A stretch of DNA of 64,000 nucleotides from Octadecabacter temperatus (GCF_001187845.1 NZ_CP012160.1:1116001-1180000), one strand, 5' to 3'; shown: positions 48,873-58,493, numbered from the stretch's first letter. The notes: generated from the letters alone by a model not told the origin. Program-made: numbers and translations.

Positions 48873-49633
48873 TGGATCACTTTCCCTATACCTTAACGGG
48901 GCCTATCGGGACTACGGCGACATTGGGATTGGTGGTGCTGCAAGTTGATGAGACGATCGAACAAGATTTCCACAGGTTGTTTTCTGGGCCAGACGTGGCG
49001 CTTTATGTCAGCCGCATCCCGTCGGGGGACAATCTGACCCCAGACACAATTGCACAAATGGCGATTGATCTACCACAAGCCGCATCGCTTCTACCGCCCG
49101 CGGCCGCGTTTGATGTGATTGGCTATGCCTGCACATCTGGCACAACGCTGATCGGCGCGGACAAAGTTAGTGATTTGGTGACAGTGCACGCTAAAACGAA
49201 GGCGGTTACGAACCCGTTAAGCGCGTCGATAGCTGCGTTCAAAGCGCTTAACGTGAAATCTATCGCGATTGTTTCGCCCTATATAGCGACTGTGGCTACG
49301 CCCATTCAGGCGGCTTTTGAGGATGCAGGCTTTGATGTTCCTGCAACGGTGTCCTTCGGAGAGGAAGTTGAAGCCAATGTCGCACGCATTGATCCGGCCT
49401 CAATTCATGCGGCCGCTCTGGCGATTGGAAAGACCGACGGGGTTGATGCGGTGTTCTTGTCCTGCACGAACTTGCGTACCTTGAATATCATTGACGACCT
49501 TGAACAACGCCTAGGTTGCCCTGTCGTCAGCAGCAATCAAGCGCTGGCATGGCATATGGCTCAACTCGCGTCAGCGCAGCTTGCGCAGGATGCACCGGGG
49601 GCTCTTTGCAAGACGTGCGCACACAGTCAGTAG
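48869..49633 (+). CDS. Asp/Glu racemase / maleate isomerase-like protein
   Basis: Protein of 254 residues of the Asp/Glu/hydantoin racemase superfamily, closest by pattern to maleate cis-trans isomerase, arylmalonate decarboxylase and EutA. The two catalytic cysteines are expected in GYACTSGTTLIG and in FLSCTNLRT. TNPLSASIAAFKALNVKSIAIVSPY marks the domain repeat. It is third in the operon with the lyase and M24 genes, an order resembling part of ectoine-utilisation clusters (eutA-eutB-eutD), but eutC and eutE are absent. Confidence 0.85.
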   Translation: MMDHFPYTLTGPIGTTATLGLVVLQVDETIEQDFHRLFSGPDVALYVSRIPSGDNLTPDTIAQMAIDLPQAASLLPPAAAFDVIGYACTSGTTLIGADKVSDLVTVHAKTKAVTNPLSASIAAFKALNVKSIAIVSPYIATVATPIQAAFEDAGFDVPATVSFGEEVEANVARIDPASIHAAALAIGKTDGVDAVFLSCTNLRTLNIIDDLEQRLGCPVVSSNQALAWHMAQLASAQLAQDAPGALCKTCAHSQ

Positions 49634-49676
49634 TTTTCCTAGCGCACCAAATTTGACCAGTTTTTTGTGAAATTCG

Positions 49677-49718
49677 CGTGTAAAAAAGCAAAGAAAAAAA
49701 TTTCCACGTGTAAAAAAG
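49677..49718. repeat. 12-bp direct repeat before the LacI-family gene
   Basis: CGTGTAAAAAAG occurs at 49677-49688 and at 49707-49718, a 30-bp step (about three helical turns). Together with the A-rich stretch between them it may be a regulator or curvature element of the promoter that drives the LacI gene. Confidence 0.45.
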
Positions 49719-49773
49719 TTCGACATCTTCAGTTCATACTATATAGTAAACAGCGCTGACTGGGGGGATTAAG

Positions 49774-50811
49774 TTGAGCAAGCCACGTATCAAAACCATG
49801 GAAGAGCTGTCGCTTGCGATTGGTGTTTCGCGTCCGACGCTGTCGCGCTTCTTTCAGGATCCGACTCTCGTTAAAGCGAAAACTGTCGCCAAAATCGAGA
49901 AGGGGTTGGAGCAGGTTGAATATGTCCCTAACTTCTTTGCGACCCGACTAAATCGCAAGTCTACACGGATGATTGGGGTCATTATTCCCTACCTAAATGA
50001 CCTATTCTTTACTGAGTTGTTGGAGGCTGTTGAGGTCGCCGCGATGGATGCGGGATTGACAGTTATCACTCAATGTTCTCACTCCGATCCCGCGATTGAG
50101 GCCCGCGCAGCCGAGACGTTTATGTCGATGAACGTGGATGGCGCTATTGTTGCGCCTCTCGGGGATCATAGCGATCAAGCGGTTTACCAAAGGTTAAAGT
50201 CGCGCATGCCGTTCGTTTTGATGGATTCGCGCCCTACGACGATGCCTGATGTGGATTATGTTGGGACAAATCACGCCCAGAGCACTGGTTTAATTACAGA
50301 ATACCTATCTCGCGTAGGCGAGCCACCTGTGTTTATGGCAATGCCGCGCGTTAACTTTAACGCCATTGAGCGTGAAAATGGCTATGTCGCTAAAATGAAT
50401 GAATTGGGCCTTAAGCCTGAGGTCATCGGTGCCGAGTTCGTCAATGAAAATTGGCACTTTGAGGACCATGGTGAGGCCGTTCTATCGGCGGAGTTTGCTC
50501 AGGGCCGATTTACTGACAGATCGATTCTTTGTGCGAATGATCGCGTTGCAATTGGGGCCCTTCGCGCTGCTGCTCTTCACGGTTTAACACCCGGACAGAC
50601 GAAAAAAGGGGGGCTGCGGATTGCTGGGCACGACGATTACCTACTTTGCCCTTACCTGAACCCACCCCTTACCACAGTCGCGCAGGATACCGCGTCTATT
50701 GGGCGAAAAGCAGTGTCGCGGATGCTGCAACTTATCCGGGGGGAAGTCATTGATGACACTCCCGAAATCACGCTTTTTGACGGCAATTTAGTTGTTCGCA
50801 GGTCTGCCTGA
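49774..50811 (+). CDS. LacI-family transcriptional regulator of the polyol operon
   Basis: Protein of 345 residues. The N-terminal helix-turn-helix is MEELSLAIGVSRPTLSRFFQ; it is followed by the hinge (YVPNFFATRLNRKSTRMIGV) and a periplasmic-binding-protein-like sensor domain with YVGTNHAQSTG and ILCANDRVAIGALRA. The start is a TTG at 49774 with GGGGGG 7 bp before it; the next ATG falls within the helix-turn-helix and would delete it. The gene is directly before the SmoEFGK-type operon, so it likely controls it; candidate operators are the palindromes at 49751-49758 and 50908-50919. Confidence 0.9.
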   Translation: MSKPRIKTMEELSLAIGVSRPTLSRFFQDPTLVKAKTVAKIEKGLEQVEYVPNFFATRLNRKSTRMIGVIIPYLNDLFFTELLEAVEVAAMDAGLTVITQCSHSDPAIEARAAETFMSMNVDGAIVAPLGDHSDQAVYQRLKSRMPFVLMDSRPTTMPDVDYVGTNHAQSTGLITEYLSRVGEPPVFMAMPRVNFNAIERENGYVAKMNELGLKPEVIGAEFVNENWHFEDHGEAVLSAEFAQGRFTDRSILCANDRVAIGALRAAALHGLTPGQTKKGGLRIAGHDDYLLCPYLNPPLTTVAQDTASIGRKAVSRMLQLIRGEVIDDTPEITLFDGNLVVRRSA

Positions 50812-50907
50812 ACGCAAGATTGTTTCCACCTGATGCCGCGTTGCAGCATGCCGCCAAGGCAGGTGTGTAATCGTTTGCGAGGGGAGGACTTTGCCGCCGA
50901 AGTTTGT

Positions 50908-50919
50908 GTTAGCGCTAAC
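50908..50919. promoter_or_regulatory. LacI-type operator before the polyol transporter
   Basis: GTTAGCGCTAAC is a perfect 12-bp palindrome with the central CG typical of LacI/GalR operators, 86 bp before the binding-protein ATG and just after the LacI gene. A related 8-bp palindrome, CAGCGCTG (49751-49758), lies before the LacI gene itself. Confidence 0.65.
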
Positions 50920-51005
50920 TAGAATTCTCGGGTGCGACGAAATGTACTTGACTCATCGAGGGTCGTTCTGCAAAGTTTACGTGTGTCAAAAAAGGGAGGA
51001 CACCA

Positions 51006-52301
51006 ATGTCTATCAAGAAAACACTTCTGACCACTGCGGTCGGTTTCGGTCTTACAGCAGGCATCGCTGCCGCTGACGGCCACACATCTTTGACAATTGC
51101 GATCGTAAACAACGGTCACATGATCAACATGCAAACAGTTGCTGAAGCTTACACTGCCGAAACTGGCGTTGAGCTGAACTGGGTATCTTTGGAAGAAGGC
51201 GTTCTGCGCGAGCAGGTTACTTCTGACACTGCAACCGGTGGCGGCCAGTACGACATCATCAACATCGGCATGCAGGAAGCACCAATCTGGGGCGCTGCAG
51301 GTTGGATCGAACCACTTGAGCTGAGCGACGACTACGACGTAGGCGACCTTCTGCCAGCTATGGCAAACGGTCTGTCCGCTGACGGCACACTCTACGCTGC
51401 ACCATTCTACGGTGAATCCTCTATGGTTATGTACCGTAAGGACCTGACAGACGCTGCTGGCGTGACTATCGCTGACAACGACTCTTGGGAAAACGTCATG
51501 GCGGCTGCTGCTGCAATGCACGACCCAGACAACGGCGTATACGGTGCTTGTCTCCGTGGTAAGCCAGGTTGGGGCGACAACATGGCGTTCGTCACTACAA
51601 TGGTTAACTCCTTCGGTGGTGCTTGGTTCGACGCTGACATGAAGCCAGCTCTCGACTCCGACGAGTGGAATGCTGCAATCAACTTCTACGTTGAGCTTCT
51701 GGGTACATACGGCCCTCCAGGTTCCGAAGGTAACTCCTTCAACGAAATCCTGGCTCTCTACAACGAAGGCAAGTGTGGCCTGTGGATCGATGCTACAATC
51801 GCTGCTTCTTTCCTTGAAGTAGACGGCGTTGCATACGCACAGTCTCCAAACGCTGGTAACCCAGTCGGTGCAAACTGGCTCTGGGCTTGGGCAATGGCTG
51901 TTCCAACAGGTTCACCAAACTCCGAAGCAGCACACGCGTTCATCGAGTGGGCAACTTCTAAAGAGTACATCCAAGCTGTAGGTAACCACCCAGACTTCGG
52001 TTGGGGTTCTGTTCCAACAGGTACACGTGCATCCACATATGAAATCGCTGAATTCCAGGCGGCTGCTCCTTTCGCAGCAGCTGAGATGGCTGCGATTGAA
52101 TCTGCGGCTCCAGCAGCAACAGACCTGAAGCCATACGTTGGCGTTCAGTTCGCAGCTATCCCAGAATTCCCAGAAGTGGGTACAGCGGTAGCTCAGGAAA
52201 TCGCAGCGGCTCTGTCCGGCGCGAAGACTGTTGAAGAAGCACTGGCTGCAAGCCAGGAAGCTGCTGACGCGATCATGCGTGAAGCTGGCTACTACGAATA
52301 A
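51006..52301 (+). CDS. smoE: Polyol (sorbitol/mannitol-type) ABC transporter binding protein
   Basis: Periplasmic binding protein of 431 residues with a Sec signal peptide (residues 1-22, cleavage after AAA). It belongs to the extracellular solute-binding protein family 1; features include GGGQYDIINIGMQEAPIW, YAAPFYGESSMVMYRKDL and CGLWIDATIAASFL. Codon use is strongly biased (almost all Pro are CCA, Ala GCT/GCA), as in other high-expression binding-protein genes. The operon partners SmoS and MtlK make sorbitol, mannitol or related hexitols the likely ligands. A strong GGAGGAC-type ribosome site precedes the ATG. Confidence 0.88.
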   Translation: MSIKKTLLTTAVGFGLTAGIAAADGHTSLTIAIVNNGHMINMQTVAEAYTAETGVELNWVSLEEGVLREQVTSDTATGGGQYDIINIGMQEAPIWGAAGWIEPLELSDDYDVGDLLPAMANGLSADGTLYAAPFYGESSMVMYRKDLTDAAGVTIADNDSWENVMAAAAAMHDPDNGVYGACLRGKPGWGDNMAFVTTMVNSFGGAWFDADMKPALDSDEWNAAINFYVELLGTYGPPGSEGNSFNEILALYNEGKCGLWIDATIAASFLEVDGVAYAQSPNAGNPVGANWLWAWAMAVPTGSPNSEAAHAFIEWATSKEYIQAVGNHPDFGWGSVPTGTRASTYEIAEFQAAAPFAAAEMAAIESAAPAATDLKPYVGVQFAAIPEFPEVGTAVAQEIAAALSGAKTVEEALAASQEAADAIMREAGYYE

Positions 52302-52317
52302 GTCACTCGACTTAAAA

Positions 52318-52348
52318 GGAAAGACCCAGGCTTAGCTTGGGTCTTTCC
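52318..52348 (+). terminator. Hairpin after the polyol binding-protein gene
   Basis: An 11-bp stem GGAAAGACCCA/TGGGTCTTTCC, followed by a pyrimidine tract (ACTTCTCTTTCTTTTTCTC). It starts 16 bp after the stop. As in many ABC operons it probably allows partial termination and message protection so that binding protein is made in excess of the permeases, which start 130 bp later. Confidence 0.75.
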
Positions 52349-52477
52349 ACTTCTCTTTCTTTTTCTCTTTGATCGTCGCTACTATTGATAGGGCCGCTTT
52401 AACCGGCCTGGCTACGGCGTTCAGAAACTCGAATTCTGAAAGCGAGCGACTTTCAATTAACTGGGGGACTCAAGAAC

Positions 52478-53416
52478 ATGGCTAATAGAACAATCCCAAG
52501 ATTACTTCAGACGCCGGCGGTTATACTGCTCTTGTTCTGGATGATCGTACCACTCGCGATGACGCTCTTTTATTCGTTTATCCGCTACGTTTTAAACAGC
52601 ACCGTTCGACCTGAATGGACGACACCGTCATTCTCGAACTGGCGCGGCTTTGGTAACTACCAATTCGTCTTGAACTCAAAGGATTTCTTGTTTGCAATCA
52701 AGAACAGCCTGTTCATCGTGACAAGCATTCTGACGCTTACTGTTGTTCTTGGTGTTCTTATCGCGGTTCTTATCAACCGGTCATTTCCGGGGCGGGGCAT
52801 TGTTCGCGTTCTCTTGATTTCACCCTTCTTTATTATGCCTGCGGTAAACGCGGTTCTTTGGATCAACATGTTGCTTGATCCGGTTCTGGGCCTTCAAGGT
52901 ATCGCCATTGGCGGAATCAACAATTTTGCAGCCGGCATGCAGGACGCACCACTCGTTGGTTGGTTCTTTAACTTGTGGCCTGTGCTTGAGCCGATTTCGT
53001 TCCGTGCAACCCAAACGTCTTCGATTGCTGTCATCATGATGGTGACGTGGCAGTGGACACCTTTTGCGGTACTGATCTTTATGACGTCGCTGCAGTCTGA
53101 GGACCAACAGCAAAAAGAAGCCGCCATTTTGGACGGGGCAGGCCGCTGGTCGCAGTTCCGCTTCTTGACCTTGCCGCACCTTGGTCGCCCGATGGCGATT
53201 GTGGTGATGATCCAAGCGATTTTCCACCTCTCGCTATACGCAGAGATCGAAATCGTTAGCCGCGGTAACGGCAACAAAAACCTGCCTTACTTGATTGGTG
53301 AATTCACCAACAACAACATCGGTGCTGCAAGCGCCACGGGCATTTTCGCCGTCATTCTCGCCAACATCGTAGCCATCTTCTTGCTGCGCGCTGTCGGCAA
53401 GACGTTGATGGAATAG
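52478..53416 (+). CDS. smoF: Polyol ABC transporter permease
   Basis: Inner-membrane permease of 312 residues of the MalF/UgpA type with six membrane helices. The coupling motif (EAA loop) is EAAILDGAGRWSQFRFLTLPHL. The ATG is preceded by a GGGGGA ribosome site. It forms a heterodimer with the next permease, 12 bp downstream, and the ATPase encoded after it. Substrate assignment follows from the operon. Confidence 0.9.
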   Translation: MANRTIPRLLQTPAVILLLFWMIVPLAMTLFYSFIRYVLNSTVRPEWTTPSFSNWRGFGNYQFVLNSKDFLFAIKNSLFIVTSILTLTVVLGVLIAVLINRSFPGRGIVRVLLISPFFIMPAVNAVLWINMLLDPVLGLQGIAIGGINNFAAGMQDAPLVGWFFNLWPVLEPISFRATQTSSIAVIMMVTWQWTPFAVLIFMTSLQSEDQQQKEAAILDGAGRWSQFRFLTLPHLGRPMAIVVMIQAIFHLSLYAEIEIVSRGNGNKNLPYLIGEFTNNNIGAASATGIFAVILANIVAIFLLRAVGKTLME

Positions 53417-53428
53417 GGGGACATACCA

Positions 53429-54265
53429 ATGGCAATCGTTGCAACAACTTCTCGTTTCTCAAGGATCGCATGGCCCACAGTGGCTTGGATCGTCGCACTG
53501 ATCTTTTTCTTTCCGATCTTTTACATGATCCTGACCAGCTTCAAGACAGACGCTGACGCTGTTAAGCCGGAACATGTATTCTTCTTCACGCCAACATTGG
53601 AAAACTACGCCAACATGGCTGAAAACTATGACTACTGGCGCTTTGCGACCAACTCGGTCATCGTTTCTGTCTTCGCGACACTGTTTGCGTTGGTTGTCGG
53701 GGTGCCATGTGCTTACGCAATGGCGTTCAACCCCAGCCGCGCAACCAAAGACGTGTTGATGTGGATGCTGTCTACAAAGATGCTACCAGCCGCGGCTGTC
53801 TTGTATCCGATGACGTTCCTGACAAAGAACGTGTTTGGCCTTTTTGATACGCACTTCCTGGTTATCCTGGTTCTGTGTCTTATCAACCTGCCGATCGTGA
53901 TCTGGATGCTGTTCACTTACTTTAAGGACATCCCGAAAGACATCATCGAAGCCGGTCAAATGGACGGCCTGACAACATGGGGCGAGGTCAAAGAGATCCT
54001 GATCCCACTGGCGTGGGGTGGCATCGTGTCTACGGCACTTTTGACCTTCATCTTCTGTTGGAACGAAGCGTACTGGACGGTCCGTCTTACAACAATCGAC
54101 GCAGCAACGCTGTCCAAGCTGATTGAGGGCAACCGCGCCCCAGAAGGCTTGTTCTTTGGTCGCCTCTCGGCGGTTTCCACGGCAGCAGTTGGACCAATCA
54201 TCATCTTGGGTTGGTTCTGTCAGAAACAATTGGTCTCAGGTTTGACCTTTGGCGCAGTGAAATAA
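53429..54265 (+). CDS. smoG: Polyol ABC transporter permease
   Basis: Second permease, 278 residues, MalG/UgpE type, with six membrane helices. The EAA loop is [25 protein letters not shown]. The N-terminus ([20 protein letters not shown]) gives the first helix after a short cytoplasmic tail. A GGGGGA ribosome site lies before the ATG. Its C-terminus GLTFGAVK is typical of this subfamily. It is followed 11 bp later by the ATPase gene. Confidence 0.9.
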   Translation: MAIVATTSRFSRIAWPTVAWIVALIFFFPIFYMILTSFKTDADAVKPEHVFFFTPTLENYANMAENYDYWRFATNSVIVSVFATLFALVVGVPCAYAMAFNPSRATKDVLMWMLSTKMLPAAAVLYPMTFLTKNVFGLFDTHFLVILVLCLINLPIVIWMLFTYFKDIPKDIIEAGQMDGLTTWGEVKEILIPLAWGGIVSTALLTFIFCWNEAYWTVRLTTIDAATLSKLIEGNRAPEGLFFGRLSAVSTAAVGPIIILGWFCQKQLVSGLTFGAVK

Positions 54266-54276
54266 GGAGCGATCTC

Positions 54277-55293
54277 ATGGGAAGCATCGTACTTGATAAA
54301 GTTCAAAAGAAATTTGGCGAAACGGAAGTCATTCCACCGCTGGATCTAGAAATCAACGACGGCGAATTTGTTGTGTTTGTTGGGCCATCTGGCTGCGGTA
54401 AATCAACACTGCTGCGCATGATTGCTGGTCTCGAAGACCTCACAAGCGGAGCCGTCGCAATCGACGGCGCCGACGTGACAGAAACGTCCCCAGCCAAGCG
54501 TGGCTTGTCGATGGTGTTCCAGTCCTATGCGCTTTACCCGCATATGACGGTTCGCAAAAACATCGCTTTTCCGATGCGGATGGCGGGCATTGATCAAGCG
54601 ACACAAGACGCGAAGATCGACGCTGCGGCGAAGTCTTTGAACCTGACAGACTATCTGGATCGCAAGCCGGGCCAGCTGTCTGGTGGTCAACGTCAGCGTG
54701 TGGCCATTGGCCGTGCGATTGTTCGTGAACCATCCGCGTTCTTGTTTGACGAACCACTGTCCAACCTTGATGCCGCGCTGCGTGTTGGCATGCGTCTGGA
54801 AATCATGGAGCTTCACAAGAAGCTGAACACAACCATGATCTACGTGACGCACGATCAGGTCGAAGCCATGACAATGGCCGACAAGATCGTCGTTCTGCAG
54901 GCGGGCGTGATTGAGCAGGTTGGTTCCCCATTGGAGCTATACCACCGTCCGCGCAACAAGTTCGTTGCGGGCTTCATCGGCTCACCGAAGATGAACCAGA
55001 TCGAGGGCGCTGAAGCAGCCAAGCACAACGCAACTACCATCGGCATCCGCCCTGAGCACGTAGACGTGTCCCTGACGGAAGGCACATGGAAGGGCGTTGT
55101 TGGCGTTGCTGAACACCTCGGCTCTGACACGTTCATCCACGTGCACGAAACTGGCTTGGATGTAGGCGAAGGCGACCTGTTCACGGTACGCATCAGCGGC
55201 AACATCGAAGTCAGCCACGGCGATACAGTGTACCTGACGCCACAGATGGACAAGCTGCACAAGTTCGATGCGCAAGGCCTGCGGGTCGAATGA
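54277..55293 (+). CDS. smoK: Polyol ABC transporter ATP-binding protein
   Basis: MalK/UgpC-type ATPase of 338 residues: Walker [10 protein letters not shown] (36-44), Q-loop [10 protein letters not shown], signature LSGGQ (134-138), Walker [14 protein letters not shown]-loop VTHDQVEAM, and a C-terminal OB-like regulatory domain. I chose the ATG at 54277 with AAGGAG 8 bp upstream; an in-frame ATG at 54211 lies inside the permease gene. It overlaps the dehydrogenase gene by 4 bp. Confidence 0.93.
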   Translation: MGSIVLDKVQKKFGETEVIPPLDLEINDGEFVVFVGPSGCGKSTLLRMIAGLEDLTSGAVAIDGADVTETSPAKRGLSMVFQSYALYPHMTVRKNIAFPMRMAGIDQATQDAKIDAAAKSLNLTDYLDRKPGQLSGGQRQRVAIGRAIVREPSAFLFDEPLSNLDAALRVGMRLEIMELHKKLNTTMIYVTHDQVEAMTMADKIVVLQAGVIEQVGSPLELYHRPRNKFVAGFIGSPKMNQIEGAEAAKHNATTIGIRPEHVDVSLTEGTWKGVVGVAEHLGSDTFIHVHETGLDVGEGDLFTVRISGNIEVSHGDTVYLTPQMDKLHKFDAQGLRVE

Positions 55294-56063
55294 AACGGCT
55301 TGAGGGAAAGTCTGCCCTCATAACGGGGGCCGCGCGCGGAATCGGGCGCGGCTTCGCTGAAAGCTATCTTGCTGAAGGCGCGACGGTTGCGATTGCGGAC
55401 ATCAATATGGTGGCGGCCAAACAAACGGCTGCTGAGCTTGGATCGGGTGCTTATCCGATCCAAATTGATGTGTCTGATCAAGGCAGCATCGACGACGCAA
55501 TTGCGGCTGTCGTCAGTCAAGCTGGCAAACTAGATATCCTGATCAATAATGCAGCTTTGTTTGATGCCGCTGAAACAGTGGACATTACGCGTGCCAGCTA
55601 CAACAAGCTCTATTCCGTCAATGTGGCGGGTACATTGTTCACAATGCAGGCTGCAGCAAAACAAATGATCGCACAGGGGCACGGCGGCAAAATTATCAAC
55701 ATGGCGTCCCAAGCGGGGCGGCGGGGGGAAGCGCTGGTGTTGGTTTACTGTTCCACCAAAGCAGCGGTGATTTCGATGACGCAATCGGCTGGTCTCAATT
55801 TGATCAAGCACGGCATCAACGTAAACGCCATCGCACCAGGCGTTGTTGACGGTGACCATTGGGAACACGTGGATTCCATGTTCGCCAAACTGGAGGGCAA
55901 GAAACCTGGCCAGAAAAAAGCAGAGGTCGCAGCAAGCGTCCCAGCTGGGCGGTTCGCCGACCCTAAAGACTTAACAGGGATGGCCGTCTTTCTGGCGTCA
56001 TCTGACTCCGATTATATCGTGTCCCAGACGTACAACGTCGATGGCGGCCAATGGATGAGCTAA
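55290..56063 (+). CDS. smoS: Sorbitol (L-iditol/galactitol-type) dehydrogenase, SDR family
   Basis: Short-chain dehydrogenase of 257 residues. Glycine motif TGAARGIG (12-19), NNAA strand, catalytic Ser139, Tyr152 and Lys156 (YxxxK in VYCSTKAA). The segment [13 protein letters not shown] and the end NVDGGQWMS match the Rhodobacter sphaeroides sorbitol dehydrogenase SmoS as I remember it. It oxidises D-sorbitol to D-fructose with NAD+ (family knowledge). Its stop shares one base with the start of mtlK. Confidence 0.92.
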   Translation: MKRLEGKSALITGAARGIGRGFAESYLAEGATVAIADINMVAAKQTAAELGSGAYPIQIDVSDQGSIDDAIAAVVSQAGKLDILINNAALFDAAETVDITRASYNKLYSVNVAGTLFTMQAAAKQMIAQGHGGKIINMASQAGRRGEALVLVYCSTKAAVISMTQSAGLNLIKHGINVNAIAPGVVDGDHWEHVDSMFAKLEGKKPGQKKAEVAASVPAGRFADPKDLTGMAVFLASSDSDYIVSQTYNVDGGQWMS

Positions 56064-57526
56064 TGAAACTGACCCTTGAAAACATTGCTAACTTGCCAGA
56101 TGGAGTCCGCGGCCCACGCTATGAGCGTGATGAGCTGAGCGCAGGTATTGTCCATATTGGCTTGGGCAATTTTCACCGTGCGCATCAGGCGTGGTATTTG
56201 CACCGTTTGATGGATCAGGGCCTTGCGCAAGACTGGGCCATCCTTGGTGCTGGCGTGCGGGCAGGGGATGCAGCACAGCGTGATCGTCTGCTGGATCAGG
56301 ACTGTTTTACCACATTGATTGAGCTGGATCCGAAGGGTAAATCTGCCGAAGTGATCGGGTCCATGATTGGGTTTATCAATGTCGCGGACGACAATGGCCC
56401 ATTGATTGCGCATATGTCTGAGGCTGCGATCCGTATCGTGGCATTGACCGTGACTGAGGGCGGTTACTACTTATCCCCTGAGGGTGGGTTCGATGCGGAC
56501 CACGACGACATCAAACACGATGCTGAAAACCCTGAAATCCCAAGAACTGCTTTTGGCGCTATGATTGCCGCCCTTAAAGCGCGCCGTGAAAGCGGTGCGG
56601 GGCCATTTACCTGTCAAAGCTGTGACAACCTGCAGGCCAATGGTGACATTTTGCGTCAAACAGTCGTTGGCTTGGCCACGCTAAGCGACCCTGATCTTGC
56701 CGCATGGATCAACGACAACGCCACATTTCCCAACGCTATGGTGGATTGTATCGTTCCAGCAACCGGTCCTGCCGAGCTAAAACTCGCGCGTGAATTTGGG
56801 ATCGAAGACAACGCACCGGTTACCCATGAAAACTTTCGCCAATGGGTAATTGAAGACAAATTCTGTGCCGGACGTCCTGATTGGGACAAAGTCGGCGCGA
56901 CATTCACCGATGACGTCCACGCATTTGAAGCCATGAAGCTGCGCCAGTTGAACGCGGGCCACCAGATTATTGCGACACCGGGTGAACTGCTGTCTGTGCC
57001 GACAATCGCTGGTACAATGGCGCATCCGCTGATCAAGGGCTTGTTTCGTAAGGTGGAGATCGAAGAGATCGCACCGCACGTCCATACGGTCCCTGACATG
57101 ACTGCACTGGAATACGTCGACCTGATCGACGATCGCTTTTCAAATCCTGAAATCTACGACACCACGCGCCGCGTGGCGTTTGATGGCTCCTCCCGCCATT
57201 CTGGTTTCTTGCACCCGATCCTGCGCGATGCGCTTGCGGCAGGCACGGCAATTGACGGTCTTGTGCTGGTTGAGGCGCTCTGGGCGCGCATGTGTGAAGG
57301 CACGCGCGAGGACGGCAGTTTGATTGAACCCAATGACCCGTTCTGGGACGCATTGAATGCCACTGCCTTGAAAGCAAAGAACAATCCGCAAGCGTGGATT
57401 GACCAAGAACAAGCATATGGTGATCTTGGGGCCAACCCGCGTTTCGCGGAAAGCTTTGCGAAATGGCACGGTCTCATTCAGTCAGACGGCACCGAGGCTG
57501 CGCTTCAAGCTTATCTCGATAGCTGA
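56063..57526 (+). CDS. mtlK: Mannitol 2-dehydrogenase
   Basis: Long-chain secondary-alcohol dehydrogenase of 487 residues that converts D-mannitol to D-fructose (also D-arabitol in some members). The N-terminal NAD domain shows IVHIGLGNFHRAHQAWYLHRL; the catalytic motif KLRQLNAGH holds Lys292, Asn297 and His300, equivalent to the known active site of the Pseudomonas enzyme. I chose the ATG at 56063 (TAATG overlap with smoS); an ATG at 56051 lies 12 bp further upstream within smoS. It ends the polyol operon. Confidence 0.93.
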   Translation: MKLTLENIANLPDGVRGPRYERDELSAGIVHIGLGNFHRAHQAWYLHRLMDQGLAQDWAILGAGVRAGDAAQRDRLLDQDCFTTLIELDPKGKSAEVIGSMIGFINVADDNGPLIAHMSEAAIRIVALTVTEGGYYLSPEGGFDADHDDIKHDAENPEIPRTAFGAMIAALKARRESGAGPFTCQSCDNLQANGDILRQTVVGLATLSDPDLAAWINDNATFPNAMVDCIVPATGPAELKLAREFGIEDNAPVTHENFRQWVIEDKFCAGRPDWDKVGATFTDDVHAFEAMKLRQLNAGHQIIATPGELLSVPTIAGTMAHPLIKGLFRKVEIEEIAPHVHTVPDMTALEYVDLIDDRFSNPEIYDTTRRVAFDGSSRHSGFLHPILRDALAAGTAIDGLVLVEALWARMCEGTREDGSLIEPNDPFWDALNATALKAKNNPQAWIDQEQAYGDLGANPRFAESFAKWHGLIQSDGTEAALQAYLDS

Positions 57527-57557
57527 TACACTTGCGTCACATCGGTGAGTAGGGTTT

Positions 57558-57574
57558 GATAGGCATGTCCTATC
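57558..57574. promoter_or_regulatory. LysR-type box upstream of its own gene
   Basis: Inverted repeat GATAGG-N5-CCTATC (perfect 6-bp arms), containing the T-N11-A pattern of LysR regulators. It ends 13 bp before the LysR ATG and would cover the ribosome site, which fits autorepression. Confidence 0.65.
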
Positions 57575-57587
57575 GAAAGTCACACCC

Positions 57588-58472
57588 ATGATCGACAAAC
57601 TTGAAATGTTCATCGCCCTTGCGCGCGAAGAACACTTTGGCCGTGCAGCACTGGCGCAGGGGGTGACCCAGCCCACGTTGTCCGCTGCGATCAAGCAGTT
57701 AGAGGACCAGCTTGGCGTGATGCTTGTCTGGCGAGGGTCGCGCTATCAGGGGCTAACGCCGGAAGGGCAACGCGCCCTCATTTGGGCGCGCCAGATTGTT
57801 GGGGACACGCGTACGTTACGCCAAGAAATGCGCGTCGCCCGTGAAGGACTGTCAGGCGATCTACGACTGGCGGTTATTCCAACCGCGCTGACGGTTGTAT
57901 CTGAATTAACAGCCGATTTTGGCGAGTCCCATCCGAACGTGCGGTTCTCTGTGCAATCCAAGACGTCGGCTCAGATTCTATCGATGCTCGACAATCTCGA
58001 GATCGATGCAGGGCTGACCTACCTCGACAATGAACCCTTGGGCCGTGTGACGACAGTGCCACTTTATGCCGAGCGATATGTTTTGGTCGCAAAAGCAGGT
58101 CATCCGCTATTGTCTGGTCCGGTAAAGTGGAGCGATCTGGGGGACGTGCCGCTATGCCTTTTGACGCCGGACATGCAAAACCGTCGGATTATTGCGCAGC
58201 ATCTGATTGAAGCGGGGGTTGAAACGACACCGCAAATCGAAGCCTCTTCAGTGGTTGTTTTGGTTAGCCATGTTGTGCGCAGCAATTTGGCGACGATTTT
58301 GCCGGTTCGTGCGGCTGAGATTTTTCTCAAGGGCGACGACCTTGGTGCGGTTCCTTTGATTAGGCCTGACGCAAGCCACGTGGTTGGCCTTGTCGCACCG
58401 CACCGCGAACCCTTTACGCCAGTTCTAGCAGGCTTGCTGGACCGTGCGCGGGCGCTTTCAGAACTTGCATAG
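57588..58472 (+). CDS. LysR-family transcriptional regulator of formate dehydrogenase genes
   Basis: Protein of 294 residues with a LysR helix-turn-helix (FIALAREEHFGRAALAQGVTQ, then QPTLSAAIKQLEDQLG) and a two-lobed effector domain (GLSGDLRLAVIPTALTVVSEL onward). The ATG at 57588 has no strong ribosome site. It lies in the same direction as fdsG, 97 bp upstream. Two matching inverted repeats, before this gene and before fdsG, support autoregulation and control of the fds operon. Confidence 0.9.
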   Translation: MIDKLEMFIALAREEHFGRAALAQGVTQPTLSAAIKQLEDQLGVMLVWRGSRYQGLTPEGQRALIWARQIVGDTRTLRQEMRVAREGLSGDLRLAVIPTALTVVSELTADFGESHPNVRFSVQSKTSAQILSMLDNLEIDAGLTYLDNEPLGRVTTVPLYAERYVLVAKAGHPLLSGPVKWSDLGDVPLCLLTPDMQNRRIIAQHLIEAGVETTPQIEASSVVVLVSHVVRSNLATILPVRAAEIFLKGDDLGAVPLIRPDASHVVGLVAPHREPFTPVLAGLLDRARALSELA

Positions 58473-58476
58473 GTTC

Positions 58477-58493
58477 GATAGGTAGCTTCTATC
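58477..58493. promoter_or_regulatory. LysR-type box before fdsG
   Basis: GATAGG-N5-TCTATC, same size and arm sequence as the box at 57558-57574 with one arm mismatch, and again T-N11-A. It lies 77 bp before the fdsG start. A related half-site (GATAACCTATA, about 58514-58524) follows and could be the activation site near the promoter. Confidence 0.65.
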
